Part shown: piece after piece, positions 42,062 to 49,065 of the stretch
Layout of the letters: each line of letters starts with the position of its first letter
How positions within the stretch are numbered: the first letter of the stretch is position 1
From: Parabacteroides acidifaciens
GTDB lineage: Bacteria; Bacteroidota; Bacteroidia; Bacteroidales; Tannerellaceae
Length of the DNA stretch: 49,065 bases
Assembly: GCF_003363715.1 (NCBI RefSeq)
Contig: NZ_QREV01000038.1
Span: forward strand, 1 to 49,065
Direction of reading: 5' to 3'
The notes under the pieces: generated by a model
Told to the model about the DNA's origin: nothing
Database searches by the model: none
Seen by the model: only the letters and a program-made list of their open reading frames with translations
Program-made: the position numbers and the translations under genes

Positions 42062-43006
42062 ATGGATGCTAAATTTAAAGGTACAATTTATGGGATTATT
42101 GCAGCAATCAGCTATGGTACAAATCCACTTGGGGCATTATCTCTTTATGAAGCTGGAATAAACGCTAACTCTGTATTATTTTACCGCTTCTTACTTGCGG
42201 CTTTTTTTCTCGGTGGGTTAATGTTTATACAAAATAAATCGTTCAGGGTTACACGAAAAGAATTAGGGATTTTGGCAGGGTTAGGGATTTTGTTTGCGGC
42301 ATCTTCGCTGACCCTGTTCCTAAGTTTCCACTACATGGATGCAGGAATAGCGTCTACAATTCTGTTCGTATATCCTGTTATTGTAACTGTCATCATGGCT
42401 ATTTTCTTTAAAGAAAAAGTGTCTTTAATTACGGTTTTATCTATTCTTCTGGCTATTGGGGGCATAGGACTATTATACAAAGGGAATAATGGTAGCGTGT
42501 TGAATGCAACGGGAGTATCGCTTGTTATGCTATCCTCCCTTTCTTATGCACTTTATATAGTTGCTGTAAATAAATCCTCTTTAAGAATGTCATCTATAAA
42601 GTTAACGTTTTATGTTCTGCTATTTTGTACATTAACTATCATGGTTCAATCATTTTTTGACAGCAACAACCATTTACAGTTACTTACAACCTCTTCTATG
42701 TGGATGTTTGCTATAATGCTTGCATTGGTTCCTACTGTTATATCCTTAGTATTTATGGTAATTGCAGTACGCCAAATAGGTTCAACACCTACTGCTATCA
42801 TGGGCGCATTGGAACCACTCACTGCGGTGATTATCGGTATTACTATATTCAATGAAATATTCACGCTACGGTTGGCTGTTGGCATTATGATGATACTAAT
42901 AGCTGTAATTCTAATAATAATTGGTAAATCAATTCAAATTCGAACATTAACCGTTGCTATTACTTATATAGGACAAATACTTCATAAACCTTGGCAACCG
43001 AAATGA
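42062..43006 (+). CDS. DMT-superfamily (EamA-type) transporter
   Basis: The 314-residue protein has ten predicted membrane helices arranged as two EamA repeats (about 5-140: GTIYGIIAAISYGTNPLGALSLYEAGINANSVLFYRFLLAAFFLGG; and about 150-285: GVSLVMLSSLSYALYIVAVNKSSLR ... ALEPLTAVIIGITIFNE). It should export or import a small metabolite; the substrate is not visible. It starts 17 bases after the PepSY gene and is probably the third gene of the same operon. The last residues reach the spurious N-terminal part of the next frame. Confidence 0.9.
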   Translation: MDAKFKGTIYGIIAAISYGTNPLGALSLYEAGINANSVLFYRFLLAAFFLGGLMFIQNKSFRVTRKELGILAGLGILFAASSLTLFLSFHYMDAGIASTILFVYPVIVTVIMAIFFKEKVSLITVLSILLAIGGIGLLYKGNNGSVLNATGVSLVMLSSLSYALYIVAVNKSSLRMSSIKLTFYVLLFCTLTIMVQSFFDSNNHLQLLTTSSMWMFAIMLALVPTVISLVFMVIAVRQIGSTPTAIMGALEPLTAVIIGITIFNEIFTLRLAVGIMMILIAVILIIIGKSIQIRTLTVAITYIGQILHKPWQPK

Positions 43007-43101
43007 AATTATCTAATATGCAACACATCTACAAAAAAACAAAATTTCATCCATTAAATAATATATTTTTTTATACCTTCACCGACCAAACAAATAAACA
43101 C

Positions 43102-43566
43102 ATGAAGATTTCAATCAATTGCCCCATTCTTTCTGTTGAGTTCGGGAAGACAACAAAATATGATGATATACATGAGCTAAACTCAAAAATGGAAACATTC
43201 TTTCATAATAAACTATACTTGGATAAGGTGGAAGAGTACAGTGTTGGACTCATTTGTGTCAGTCCTGGCTTTGATGAATTCTTCAAACCAAGGCGCCCCA
43301 AATATTATGAGGACAAAATATTAAAAGCAAAAGGCCTGCCTGGTCCGGAAGAGATTCATCTTAAACACCATTTATTCTTCGAATTAAAATTGGATTATGC
43401 AACCTTCTTTCCTTCAAACAAAGAAGAAGGCTATAATATAATAGCACAATCCTTTTTGAAATTTCTCGAAGAATTAAAATATCCTTCTGCAATAAAGAAT
43501 TTTGATAAAAAGAGATTCAATAATGACATGAGGGAGTTTTTCGTTCAAATGGGATGCATATTATAA
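43102..43566 (+). CDS. Uncharacterised protein, tandem paralogue 1 (immunity-like)
   Basis: The start is set at 43102 (MKISINCPILSVEF), because a longer frame begins inside the transporter gene and the paralogue next door aligns from this point. The 154-residue acidic protein has no signal peptide or membrane helix. Shared wording with its neighbour includes PxLSxEFxxTTK, ICVSPxF, FFPSNKEEGYNII, LKFLEELKYP and FDKKRFNNDMREFFVQMGC. I do not recognise the family. Small, soluble, tandemly duplicated proteins in an AT-rich island are typical of immunity proteins against interbacterial toxins. That role is inference. Confidence 0.72.
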   Translation: MKISINCPILSVEFGKTTKYDDIHELNSKMETFFHNKLYLDKVEEYSVGLICVSPGFDEFFKPRRPKYYEDKILKAKGLPGPEEIHLKHHLFFELKLDYATFFPSNKEEGYNIIAQSFLKFLEELKYPSAIKNFDKKRFNNDMREFFVQMGCIL

Positions 43567-43624
43567 AACATATACGTATCTTAAAACTGTAAATATCATA
43601 TAAATCGGATGCAATATAATTAAT

Positions 43625-44095
43625 ATGGAAATAGCATTAAACCCGCCTGTGCTTTCTATAGAATTTGATAATACGACTAAATTTCAAGAGATATTATCAT
43701 TGGAAGAAAAAATGAATGTTTTTTTTAAAGATAGGTTCTATTCTGATTCAGTAGAAAGTTACTATATAGAATTCATATGTGTCAGTCCTGCATTTAGACC
43801 TTTTAATAAACCTAAAAGGACTAAATATTACAGCGATGTAACCCTGAATAATCCATTTATCCAGGGTGAGAAAAATCACTTTTGCAAAATACTTGCTGTC
43901 AGTATGGATTTGGATTTTGAATCATTCTACCAATCAAACGAAAAAGAAGGATTCAATATCATTGGTAACACACTTTTGAAGTTTCTTGAATCATTAAAAT
44001 ATCCACAAGTAATCAAGAGTTTTGATAAAAATAGATTCAATAATGACATGAAAGACTTTTTCGTTCAAATTGGATGTACAATAGTTACCCCATAA
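43625..44095 (+). CDS. Uncharacterised protein, tandem paralogue 2 (immunity-like)
   Basis: The 156-residue protein is a diverged copy of the preceding one. The ends are most alike (PVLSIEFDNTTKFQEI near the start, LKFLESLKYPQVIKSFDKNRFNNDMKDFFVQIGC at the end), while the middle differs. The two genes are 58 bases apart on one strand. The pattern of conserved ends and a variable centre fits duplication followed by specialisation, as seen in immunity families, but no toxin gene is near. It is followed 17 bases later by the double-CxxC gene, so the three may be one operon. Confidence 0.72.
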   Translation: MEIALNPPVLSIEFDNTTKFQEILSLEEKMNVFFKDRFYSDSVESYYIEFICVSPAFRPFNKPKRTKYYSDVTLNNPFIQGEKNHFCKILAVSMDLDFESFYQSNEKEGFNIIGNTLLKFLESLKYPQVIKSFDKNRFNNDMKDFFVQIGCTIVTP

Positions 44096-44112
44096 TAAAA
44101 TAACAGAAAAGT

Positions 44113-45105
44113 ATGTTTTTAAATAATCTTTTTTCGAAGATATTTCGAAATCAAAATAGAATAGAATATACAACAGGTAAAGCTGTACCTCTTGAAGAAA
44201 TTTATCTATCCGAATTAGAAAAGTATCCTATATGGATATATGCATTGGAAGAAGAAGATGTAGAAGGGCAAGATGAGTTTTGGGTAAAACCGATCACCAA
44301 CTCTACAAATGTTGAAGCTGAACTTTCTACACCATACATTCTTCTAAAAATTAAAGAGAATAATTGCCCTGTTTCTGCTCTTTTAGATATAGAGAACATG
44401 AAGCTGGATGATCTTCAATACTGGGATTACAAATATGGAAATTGGGAAGAACTCAACAAGTTAGATATGCCTTCTCCTATTCACTTAATTTCAATTCCTT
44501 CTATATTGGGCAAACCGGCAGTTGAATTTTCAGTCGATATAAAACCCAAAAATCAGACTACGGCAATTGCAAGAACACTTATGGGACCAGACGAGTGTAA
44601 AGACATGTATAAAACACTTCCTCCAAATATTTGTCCTGTATGCCATACTCCTTTGAAACGTGAAATTAATCCCAACTTTATAGTTTCAAATAAACGATCA
44701 TGTTTAAGATATACTTATGACAGCTTCTGTATCGTGACTGAAGATTTTAAAAACTTTTGTACACTAAATCATTATCCCAATTTAGAGTTCAAAGAATTTC
44801 CTAAATCACCAGGCAATTATTATTTCACACCATTAAACATCTTCCCATTAGATCCGATAAGACAAAAAATTAAATTTGAAGAATGTTGCTCTTCTTGTGG
44901 TGGATTTAAAGGTGCTTATGGAAGTAGCCCCGGTTTTAAATCTAAAAACTTCACACTTCCTTCGAATGACTTCATTTACCGTTCTGATATAGAATTTGGT
45001 TCGGAGGAAAAGAAATCACCATTAATAATGGTTGGATTAGAAACAGAAATAAAAATGAAAAAATTCGGTTTGAAAGGTATATATTTTGACGATATATATG
45101 AATAA
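44113..45105 (+). CDS. Uncharacterised double-CxxC protein (immunity-like)
   Basis: The 330-residue soluble protein has an N-terminal region (about 20-145) rich in acidic and aromatic residues (YLSELEKYPIWIYALEEEDVEGQDEFWVKPI). A C-terminal half follows with two cysteine pairs, C174-x2-C177 (CPVCHTP) and C259-x2-C262 (CSSCGG), a likely zinc site. Double-CxxC immunity proteins are known from myxobacterial Sit systems, but the resemblance is only in layout. No signal peptide is present. It follows the two paralogues in a probable operon. The function is not known. Confidence 0.72.
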   Translation: MFLNNLFSKIFRNQNRIEYTTGKAVPLEEIYLSELEKYPIWIYALEEEDVEGQDEFWVKPITNSTNVEAELSTPYILLKIKENNCPVSALLDIENMKLDDLQYWDYKYGNWEELNKLDMPSPIHLISIPSILGKPAVEFSVDIKPKNQTTAIARTLMGPDECKDMYKTLPPNICPVCHTPLKREINPNFIVSNKRSCLRYTYDSFCIVTEDFKNFCTLNHYPNLEFKEFPKSPGNYYFTPLNIFPLDPIRQKIKFEECCSSCGGFKGAYGSSPGFKSKNFTLPSNDFIYRSDIEFGSEEKKSPLIMVGLETEIKMKKFGLKGIYFDDIYE

Positions 45106-45156
45106 ATAATCATGTAACTAATATTACACCTAAATTCGCTTTAAAAATTAAAACTG

Positions 45157-45912
45157 ATGGCTTCTACAAAAGAAAAAAAAGAAATATACAAATTGTGGGG
45201 AGAAGCATTCCCTTGTTTAACAGCTTTTTCTCCTACAGCCTTTTATATGACACTGGATATCGCGGTTATCGGAATCAGGTTAATGCCTCTTATAGGAGGA
45301 GAAGAATATCGTCCCCACTTCATGTGCTATCCCTTATGGAGAGAAAACAATAATATGAATATGAAAGATGGGATTTTCATGCAACAAATGTACAATGCAA
45401 AGAAAATGCAGTTAGATGTTTCTTATCTGGCTAATCAGGATACCATAAAGAAAGCGATCGATCTTACTGGAAAGCAAATTGGAACATGTGTTCAGGATCA
45501 AGTCTCAGTAAAAGATATTTTCGGAATATTAAAATGGTATTTTTCTTATATCCTTGTCCAAAGTAGCCCCATACTTCAATCAAAAGTATTGGAATATGAG
45601 TTCATGATTGCTCTTTATATAAACAACCCTAATTTTATTGACAAAGTAAAAACGGAAATTACCAAAATTTCAAATAGTTGGGACCCTAATTATTTTGAGT
45701 GGCGGCATGGTAAAATCGAAGATTGGCGCCAACGTCTTTTTGATCGACTGGAAAATCGTGATGCTTTCCTTCTACAAATTCAAAAAAACATAAATGATGG
45801 CAAAATCGCAAAATTACCGAGAGCACATATGATTTTTAGCGACAGAGAGCTTAAACATCTATCTCTCAGTAAAAGAAAATACTTTCATTGCATTCTGAAC
45901 TGGTTTGATTAA
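45157..45912 (+). CDS. Uncharacterised 251-residue protein
   Basis: A soluble, mostly helical protein without signal peptide. One weakly hydrophobic stretch near 24-45 (SPTAFYMTLDIAVIGIRLMPLI) could be a buried helix. The C-terminal half has many charged and aromatic residues (NYFEWRHGKIEDWRQRLFDRLENRD). I do not recognise any family. It is 51 bases after the double-CxxC gene on the same strand, in the same AT-rich stretch, and ends 35 bases before a convergent gene. By location it may be another immunity or defence protein. Confidence 0.65.
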   Translation: MASTKEKKEIYKLWGEAFPCLTAFSPTAFYMTLDIAVIGIRLMPLIGGEEYRPHFMCYPLWRENNNMNMKDGIFMQQMYNAKKMQLDVSYLANQDTIKKAIDLTGKQIGTCVQDQVSVKDIFGILKWYFSYILVQSSPILQSKVLEYEFMIALYINNPNFIDKVKTEITKISNSWDPNYFEWRHGKIEDWRQRLFDRLENRDAFLLQIQKNINDGKIAKLPRAHMIFSDRELKHLSLSKRKYFHCILNWFD

Positions 45913-45947
45913 CATTTCAAACCATTGTTTCAGCAAGTTTTTATGGT

Positions 45948-46340
45948 CTACTTAACCCTTATCAAATCCCCTTCCGAAAATCCGGTAGTGATATGTTCCA
46001 CTTGCCACAATTGTAGATCCGGCAATTCTCTAATAAGCTCTTTCAGCAAAGCTACCATATCATTCAACACATCTTCCCACCCTTTATTTACCGGAATATT
46101 CAAATCCGAGCATGTCCGGTGTTCTGGCACATAGTCCTCTTCACAAGCCCAATCGTCGTTTTTCTCATCATAACATTTCGCACCTGTCAGTTCTATGCCA
46201 TAAGGCTCAAACAACCCAAAGTTCAACGCAACAATATCTTCCGGTATACTCTGTTCCTTATCAATAGATAATATCCATTGCTTTACAATTTCCTTTATGT
46301 CCTGTTCTTTATGAAACAATGACTTTATTGTGAATTTCAT
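45948..46340 (-). CDS. Small acidic protein of unknown function (immunity-like)
   Basis: The 130-residue soluble protein is strongly acidic (YDEKNDDWACEEDYVPEH) and lacks membrane helices. It ends in a helix (WEDVLNDMVALLKELIRELP) and a short beta stretch (LWQVEHITTGFSEGDLIRVK). Similar short acidic proteins often accompany polymorphic toxins in Bacteroidetes, but I cannot name the family. It has its own well-spaced promoter (46363-46393) and is convergent with the 251-residue gene. Confidence 0.7.
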   Translation of the reverse strand: MKFTIKSLFHKEQDIKEIVKQWILSIDKEQSIPEDIVALNFGLFEPYGIELTGAKCYDEKNDDWACEEDYVPEHRTCSDLNIPVNKGWEDVLNDMVALLKELIRELPDLQLWQVEHITTGFSEGDLIRVK

Positions 46341-46362
46341 GTTTAATACAGTTTACAGTGCA

Positions 46363-46393
46363 CAAAGTTATAGATTTACCAGATACCGGACAA
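46363..46393 (-). promoter_or_regulatory. Promoter of the small acidic protein (TTG - 20 bp - TAACTTTG)
   Basis: On the minus strand, TTG (46391-46393), a 20-base spacer and an exact TAACTTTG (46363-46370), 22 bases before the ATG. Both elements and the spacing fit the Bacteroidetes consensus. Confidence 0.65.
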
Positions 46394-46445
46394 CTCATTT
46401 CTCTGCCTTTGGTATCTACACAACATCAAATCTATTAAATAACTA

Positions 46446-46476
46446 TTTAAGCATAAGCTTTATATTCCTATATTTG
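46446..46476 (+). promoter_or_regulatory. Promoter of the nucleotidyltransferase-fold gene (TTTA - 19 bp - TATATTTG)
   Basis: TTTA (46446-46449), a 19-base spacer and an exact TATATTTG (46469-46476), 19 bases before the ATG at 46496. An ATG at 46487 is closed after three codons, so 46496 is the start. Confidence 0.6.
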
Positions 46477-46495
46477 CAAGCTAAAAAATGGAAAT

Positions 46496-47083
46496 ATGAA
46501 GCAGATTGAAGAAATTGCAACAAAGAATCAAGACAAAGCGTGGGAGATTATCAGAGATACTAACATTATGGGAATTTGGCAAGATGCAGGCGCAACCATT
46601 AATCTTGTCGGCTCGCTCAAAACAGGGCTACTTATGAAGCATCGGGATATTGATTTTCATATTTATACTGAAAGGTTGGATGTTGCCGATAGTTTTTCCG
46701 CAATGACAAAATTGGCTCAACATCCACGTATCAAGCGTATTGAGTATGGGAATCTCATAGATACCGACGAAAAATGTATTGAATGGCACGCTTGGTATGA
46801 AGATGAAAACAAAGATCTTTGGCAATTGGATATGATTCACATTGAAAAAGGGTCTACATACGATGGCTATTTTGAGAAAGTTGCCGAACGTATATCTAAA
46901 CTCCTTACCGAAGAGACACGACAAGCAATTCTGCGACTTAAATACGAAACTCCCGATACGGAGAAAATTATGGGCATAGTTTATTATCAAGCTGTAATTC
47001 AAGGCGGTGTTCGTACTTACACTGAGTTTACAGAATGGTTGAAAAATAATCCGACAGATGGCATAATTGAATGGATGCCATAA
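46496..47083 (+). CDS. Nucleotidyltransferase-fold protein
   Basis: The 195-residue soluble protein has the pattern of the DNA polymerase-beta-like nucleotidyltransferase core: G39-S40 (LVGSLKTGLLMKHR) followed by D51-x-D53 (DIDFHIYT), with WQLDMIHIEK as a possible third acidic strand. The rest is helical (EKVAERISKLLTEETRQAILRLKYE). No HEPN or toxin partner is adjacent. It could be an antibiotic or metabolite nucleotidyltransferase, or an orphan MNT-like protein. It has its own promoter and shares a terminator with the convergent aldo/keto reductase. Confidence 0.78.
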   Translation: MKQIEEIATKNQDKAWEIIRDTNIMGIWQDAGATINLVGSLKTGLLMKHRDIDFHIYTERLDVADSFSAMTKLAQHPRIKRIEYGNLIDTDEKCIEWHAWYEDENKDLWQLDMIHIEKGSTYDGYFEKVAERISKLLTEETRQAILRLKYETPDTEKIMGIVYYQAVIQGGVRTYTEFTEWLKNNPTDGIIEWMP

Positions 47084-47130
47084 TATGGAAACATCATAAC
47101 CCCAATTACAGATTACAATATTAAATTAAA

Positions 47131-47164
47131 CGCCCTATTTGCCATAATACAAGCAAATAGGGCG
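47131..47164. terminator. Bidirectional terminator hairpin
   Basis: A perfect 12-bp stem CGCCCTATTTGC / GCAAATAGGGCG with a ten-base loop lies between convergent genes. On the minus strand it is followed by TTTAATTTAAT, so it should best stop the aldo/keto reductase transcript. Confidence 0.75.
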
Positions 47165-47196
47165 AGGTCTAATCTATAATTCATTATTTAACCCGA

Positions 47197-48042
47197 CTAT
47201 TTTTTCACCAAATCGACCAACCATTTTATCATTTCCGGGTCATAATGCGAGAAGAACAGACTTTTTCCCTGGTCGAGTCCGGCTATTTCCTGCATATCTT
47301 CATCCGTCAAAGCAAAGTCGAATACATTGAAATTCTCAATCATACGCTCTTTGCGGGTGGACTTCGGAATAACAATTACGCCTCGTTGAATAAGGAAACG
47401 CAACGCTGTCTGTGCTACTGACTTGCCGTACTTTTCACCAATTGCTTTTAGAGTTTCATTTGTAAAGAAGTCATTCCGCCCTTCGGCAAACGGGCCCCAC
47501 GACATGACACGCGCACCGTAACGTTCCATGATTTTCTGCGGTTCTACCTGCTGGTTGAATACATGTGTTTCCACTTGGTTGACCATCGGTCTGATTTCGC
47601 AAAACTCCGCTAAATCCACAAAACGGTCGGGATAGAAATTGCTCACACCGATAGCACGAGCCTTGCCGTTTTTGTAGGCTTCTTCCATGGCGCGATAAGT
47701 GCCATAGTAGTCGCTGAAAGGCTGGTGAATCAGCAGCAAATCCACATAGTCGCTTTGCAATTTGCGCAAAGATTCGTCGATGGATGCCTTCGCCTGTTCA
47801 TAGCCGGCATTGGAAATCCATACTTTAGTGGTGATGAAAACATCTTCACGGGCAATACCGCTTTTCTTCACAGCACGGCCTACGCCTTCCTCATTATAAT
47901 AAGCCTGCGCCGTATCGATAGAACGATACCCCACACTCAAAGCATCCGCTACACAACGTTCACACTCTTCAGGTGTCACCTGATAGACGCCATAGCCCAA
48001 GATCGGCATTTCGACGCCATTATTCAATTTTACTATATCCAT
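47197..48042 (-). CDS. Aldo/keto reductase
   Basis: The 281-residue NADPH-dependent oxidoreductase has the full catalytic tetrad: D43 and Y48 (SIDTAQAYYNEEGVGRAV), K73 (FITTKVW) and H106 (LLLIHQP). Conserved AIGVSNFYPDRF and the coenzyme loop IPKSTRKERMIENFNVFDFAL are present. It belongs to the 2,5-diketo-gluconate-reductase-like group by wording; the physiological substrate is unknown. The flavodoxin-like gene starts upstream on the same strand with a 35-base gap, so both may be one redox operon. Confidence 0.94.
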   Translation of the reverse strand: MDIVKLNNGVEMPILGYGVYQVTPEECERCVADALSVGYRSIDTAQAYYNEEGVGRAVKKSGIAREDVFITTKVWISNAGYEQAKASIDESLRKLQSDYVDLLLIHQPFSDYYGTYRAMEEAYKNGKARAIGVSNFYPDRFVDLAEFCEIRPMVNQVETHVFNQQVEPQKIMERYGARVMSWGPFAEGRNDFFTNETLKAIGEKYGKSVAQTALRFLIQRGVIVIPKSTRKERMIENFNVFDFALTDEDMQEIAGLDQGKSLFFSHYDPEMIKWLVDLVKK

Positions 48043-48077
48043 AATTTCATTTTTCTATATGATTATCAAAAAGACTT

Positions 48078-48626
48078 TCAGAAGATTTTCTTTCCCATCT
48101 CATATGCTTCCTGTAGGGCAGGATTGCCTTTTATTTCACCCACGTGCCACACTCCGGTTGCAAGAATTTTCCCTTTGACTACCGGATTCTCCAAACAATC
48201 GATGAAGCCCATAAGATTATCGAAAACATGCTCCAAAAGAGGGCGCCCCTCATCTCCTTCGGCTGCGGCAGCAAGGAAATAAAACTCCTTGTTCGTCATT
48301 TCCGTATAGGGGCCGCAACAACGGTCGAGCATTGTTTTCAGTTGCGCACTCATCGCATAAAAATAAACCGGCGTTCCGAGAACGATGACATCAGCGGCCA
48401 GCATTTTGCTGATGATTTCGGCAGCATCGTCTTTTTGAGGACAGGGTTTCTTATATTGGCTGCATACGCTACAGCCTGTACAATAATTGACTGTTTTGTC
48501 TCCCAGGAAAATCTTCTCCACCTCATTCCCGGCTTCAACTGCGCCACGCATAAACTCATCGCAAAGTGTATCGGAGTTTCCTCCACGCCGGGGACTGGAT
48601 GATAGTATAAATACTTTCTTGCTCAT
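48078..48626 (-). CDS. Flavodoxin-fold NAD(P)H-dependent FMN reductase-like protein
   Basis: The 182-residue protein has the FMN phosphate loop SSSPRRGGNSDTL (9-21). A cysteine cluster follows, C49-x2-C52-x2-C55 and C62 (YCTGCSVCSQYKKPC), typical of iron-sulfur-flavoprotein-like reductases, and then VIVLGTPVYFYAMSAQLKTMLDR. It should carry FMN and perhaps an iron-sulfur centre or disulfide. It is first in a probable two-gene operon with the aldo/keto reductase. A -7 element lies 37 bases upstream. Confidence 0.92.
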   Translation of the reverse strand: MSKKVFILSSSPRRGGNSDTLCDEFMRGAVEAGNEVEKIFLGDKTVNYCTGCSVCSQYKKPCPQKDDAAEIISKMLAADVIVLGTPVYFYAMSAQLKTMLDRCCGPYTEMTNKEFYFLAAAAEGDEGRPLLEHVFDNLMGFIDCLENPVVKGKILATGVWHVGEIKGNPALQEAYEMGKKIF

Positions 48627-48662
48627 AATTACATATTATTTAATCGGTTATTTTTCATGCAA

Positions 48663-48670
48663 CAAAAATA
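48663..48670 (-). promoter_or_regulatory. -7 element (TATTTTTG) of the flavodoxin-AKR operon
   Basis: An exact TAnnTTTG match on the minus strand 37 bases before the ATG at 48626; no -33 TTG at standard spacing. Confidence 0.45.
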
Positions 48671-48822
48671 CACCGTTACAAGAAGACACTTTGTAGATGA
48701 ATTACGGATAATAGTACCCGAATTACAGATTATAATATTTATTCCATGGGCTTATTGTATAAAACGTATTTTTCAGGCTCGAAAAACGTCCGAAACAAAA
48801 CAAATGTTAATCCGTTTTTTTG

Positions 48823-48856
48823 GCCTCGAAAAAGGACTTTTTCCTCTTTTTCGAGC
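48823..48856. repeat. CTCGAAAAAGGA-type imperfect palindrome
   Basis: CTCGAAAAAGGA and TCCTCTTTTTCGAG pair over 12 bp with one bulge. The word CTCGAAAAA also occurs at about 48779. It precedes the inverted 21-bp array, and the 439-base stretch from 48627 to the window end shows no convincing gene. Confidence 0.5.
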
Positions 48857-48862
48857 GTTTTC

Positions 48863-48970
48863 CGCCATTACGACCGTCCTAATTTCCATTGCGACCGTGC
48901 TAATAGGTAGTGCACTCGGCAGCTCGCGAAGATTAGGACGGTCGTAATGGCGATTTGGACGGTCGTAATT
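48863..48970. repeat. Inverted array of 21-bp repeat units (two forward, two reverse)
   Basis: Forward units CATTACGACCGTCCTAAT (48866) and CATTGCGACCGTGCTAAT (48887) are 21 bases apart. Reverse units ATTAGGACGGTCGTAATG (48932) and ATTTGGACGGTCGTAATT (48953) are also 21 apart. The outer forward and inner reverse units form a perfect 21-bp inverted repeat (48863-48883 with 48932-48952), so a large cruciform or RNA hairpin is possible. Confidence 0.7.
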
Positions 48971-49065
48971 GGAAAGAGGACCGTTTTCAGGGCAAAAAAG
49001 CACCTGAATTTCCTTGGGATATTTGGAACGCCGTCCGTTTTGTTTTCAAATATTCGATTCTCCGG

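Noticed and set aside
42991-43101. Longer N terminus for the first tandem paralogue
   Set aside because: It starts inside the transporter gene, and the second paralogue aligns only from 43102.
40819-47083. An integrated phage or conjugative element
   Set aside because: The stretch is AT-rich, but I find no integrase, transposase, relaxase, phage structural gene or flanking direct repeats.
48657-48947. A 96-codon plus-strand frame at the right end
   Set aside because: It begins inside the promoter region of the flavodoxin gene and continues into the inverted repeat array; the composition looks random.

Overview
The window looks like chromosomal DNA from a Bacteroidales bacterium, probably Parabacteroides or a close Bacteroides relative. 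The genus is an inference. The supporting signs are a complete moxR-bat operon, two TonB-type outer-membrane beta-barrel proteins, GH29 and GH127 glycosidases, BlaI/M56-TonB sensing, and many exact matches to the Bacteroidetes sigma-ABfr -7 element (TAnnTTTG) a short distance upstream of start codons. I see no rRNA, tRNA, insertion sequence, integrase or CRISPR array.

Layout. 1-5000: a left-edge gene fragment, a membrane hybrid-less PAS histidine kinase, a DUF2007-double Usp stress protein, a small HTH protein with its own terminator, and a PAP2 phosphatase. 4328-12695 (minus): the moxR - DUF58 - BatD-like - batA - batB/C (fused) - batD - batE operon, read from right to left, with PAP2 as a possible last gene. 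12852-17875 (minus): an HU protein fused to a membrane segment and a LysM-like domain, a second HU protein overlapping it, rimO, ftsY and nspC. 18221-19923 (plus): a BlaI repressor and an M56 peptidase with a TonB C-terminal domain, preceded by a candidate operator. 20088-25853: a UvrD/PcrA helicase, an outer-membrane beta-barrel protein, and a divergent membrane-anchored winged-helix regulator. The gap between those last two genes holds three TGACA motifs at exact 11-bp spacing, the pattern expected for an OmpR/PhoB-type binding site.

25958-33364: an acyltransferase-3 / DUF418 / GH29 fucosidase operon, a convergent GH127 enzyme, a small exported protein and a CubicO-type serine hydrolase. 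33571-40723: a DUF6624 protein, a possible micro-membrane protein, a strongly structured non-coding stretch (candidate small RNA), two AraC regulators, dnaB and a second TonB-dependent outer-membrane protein.

40819-47083 is visibly richer in A+T than the rest and reads as accessory DNA. It starts with an AraC-flanked operon (lipoprotein flavin-reductase-like protein, PepSY-type membrane protein, DMT transporter). Next come two tandem paralogues, a double-CxxC protein, a 251-residue unknown and a 130-residue acidic protein. These resemble an orphan immunity-gene cluster without a recognisable toxin. A lone nucleotidyltransferase-fold protein follows. The window ends with an aldo/keto reductase, a flavodoxin-fold reductase and an intergenic inverted repeat array.

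Three separate intergenic regions (about 18.0, 33.4 and 48.9 kb) carry degenerate tandem arrays with a 21-22 bp period. Two copies of a GC-rich palindromic repeat lie in opposite orientation inside the HU-LysM gene. These repeats, the 11-bp operator, the structured RNA candidate, the exported flavin-reductase operon and the immunity-like cluster are the items most worth a second look.
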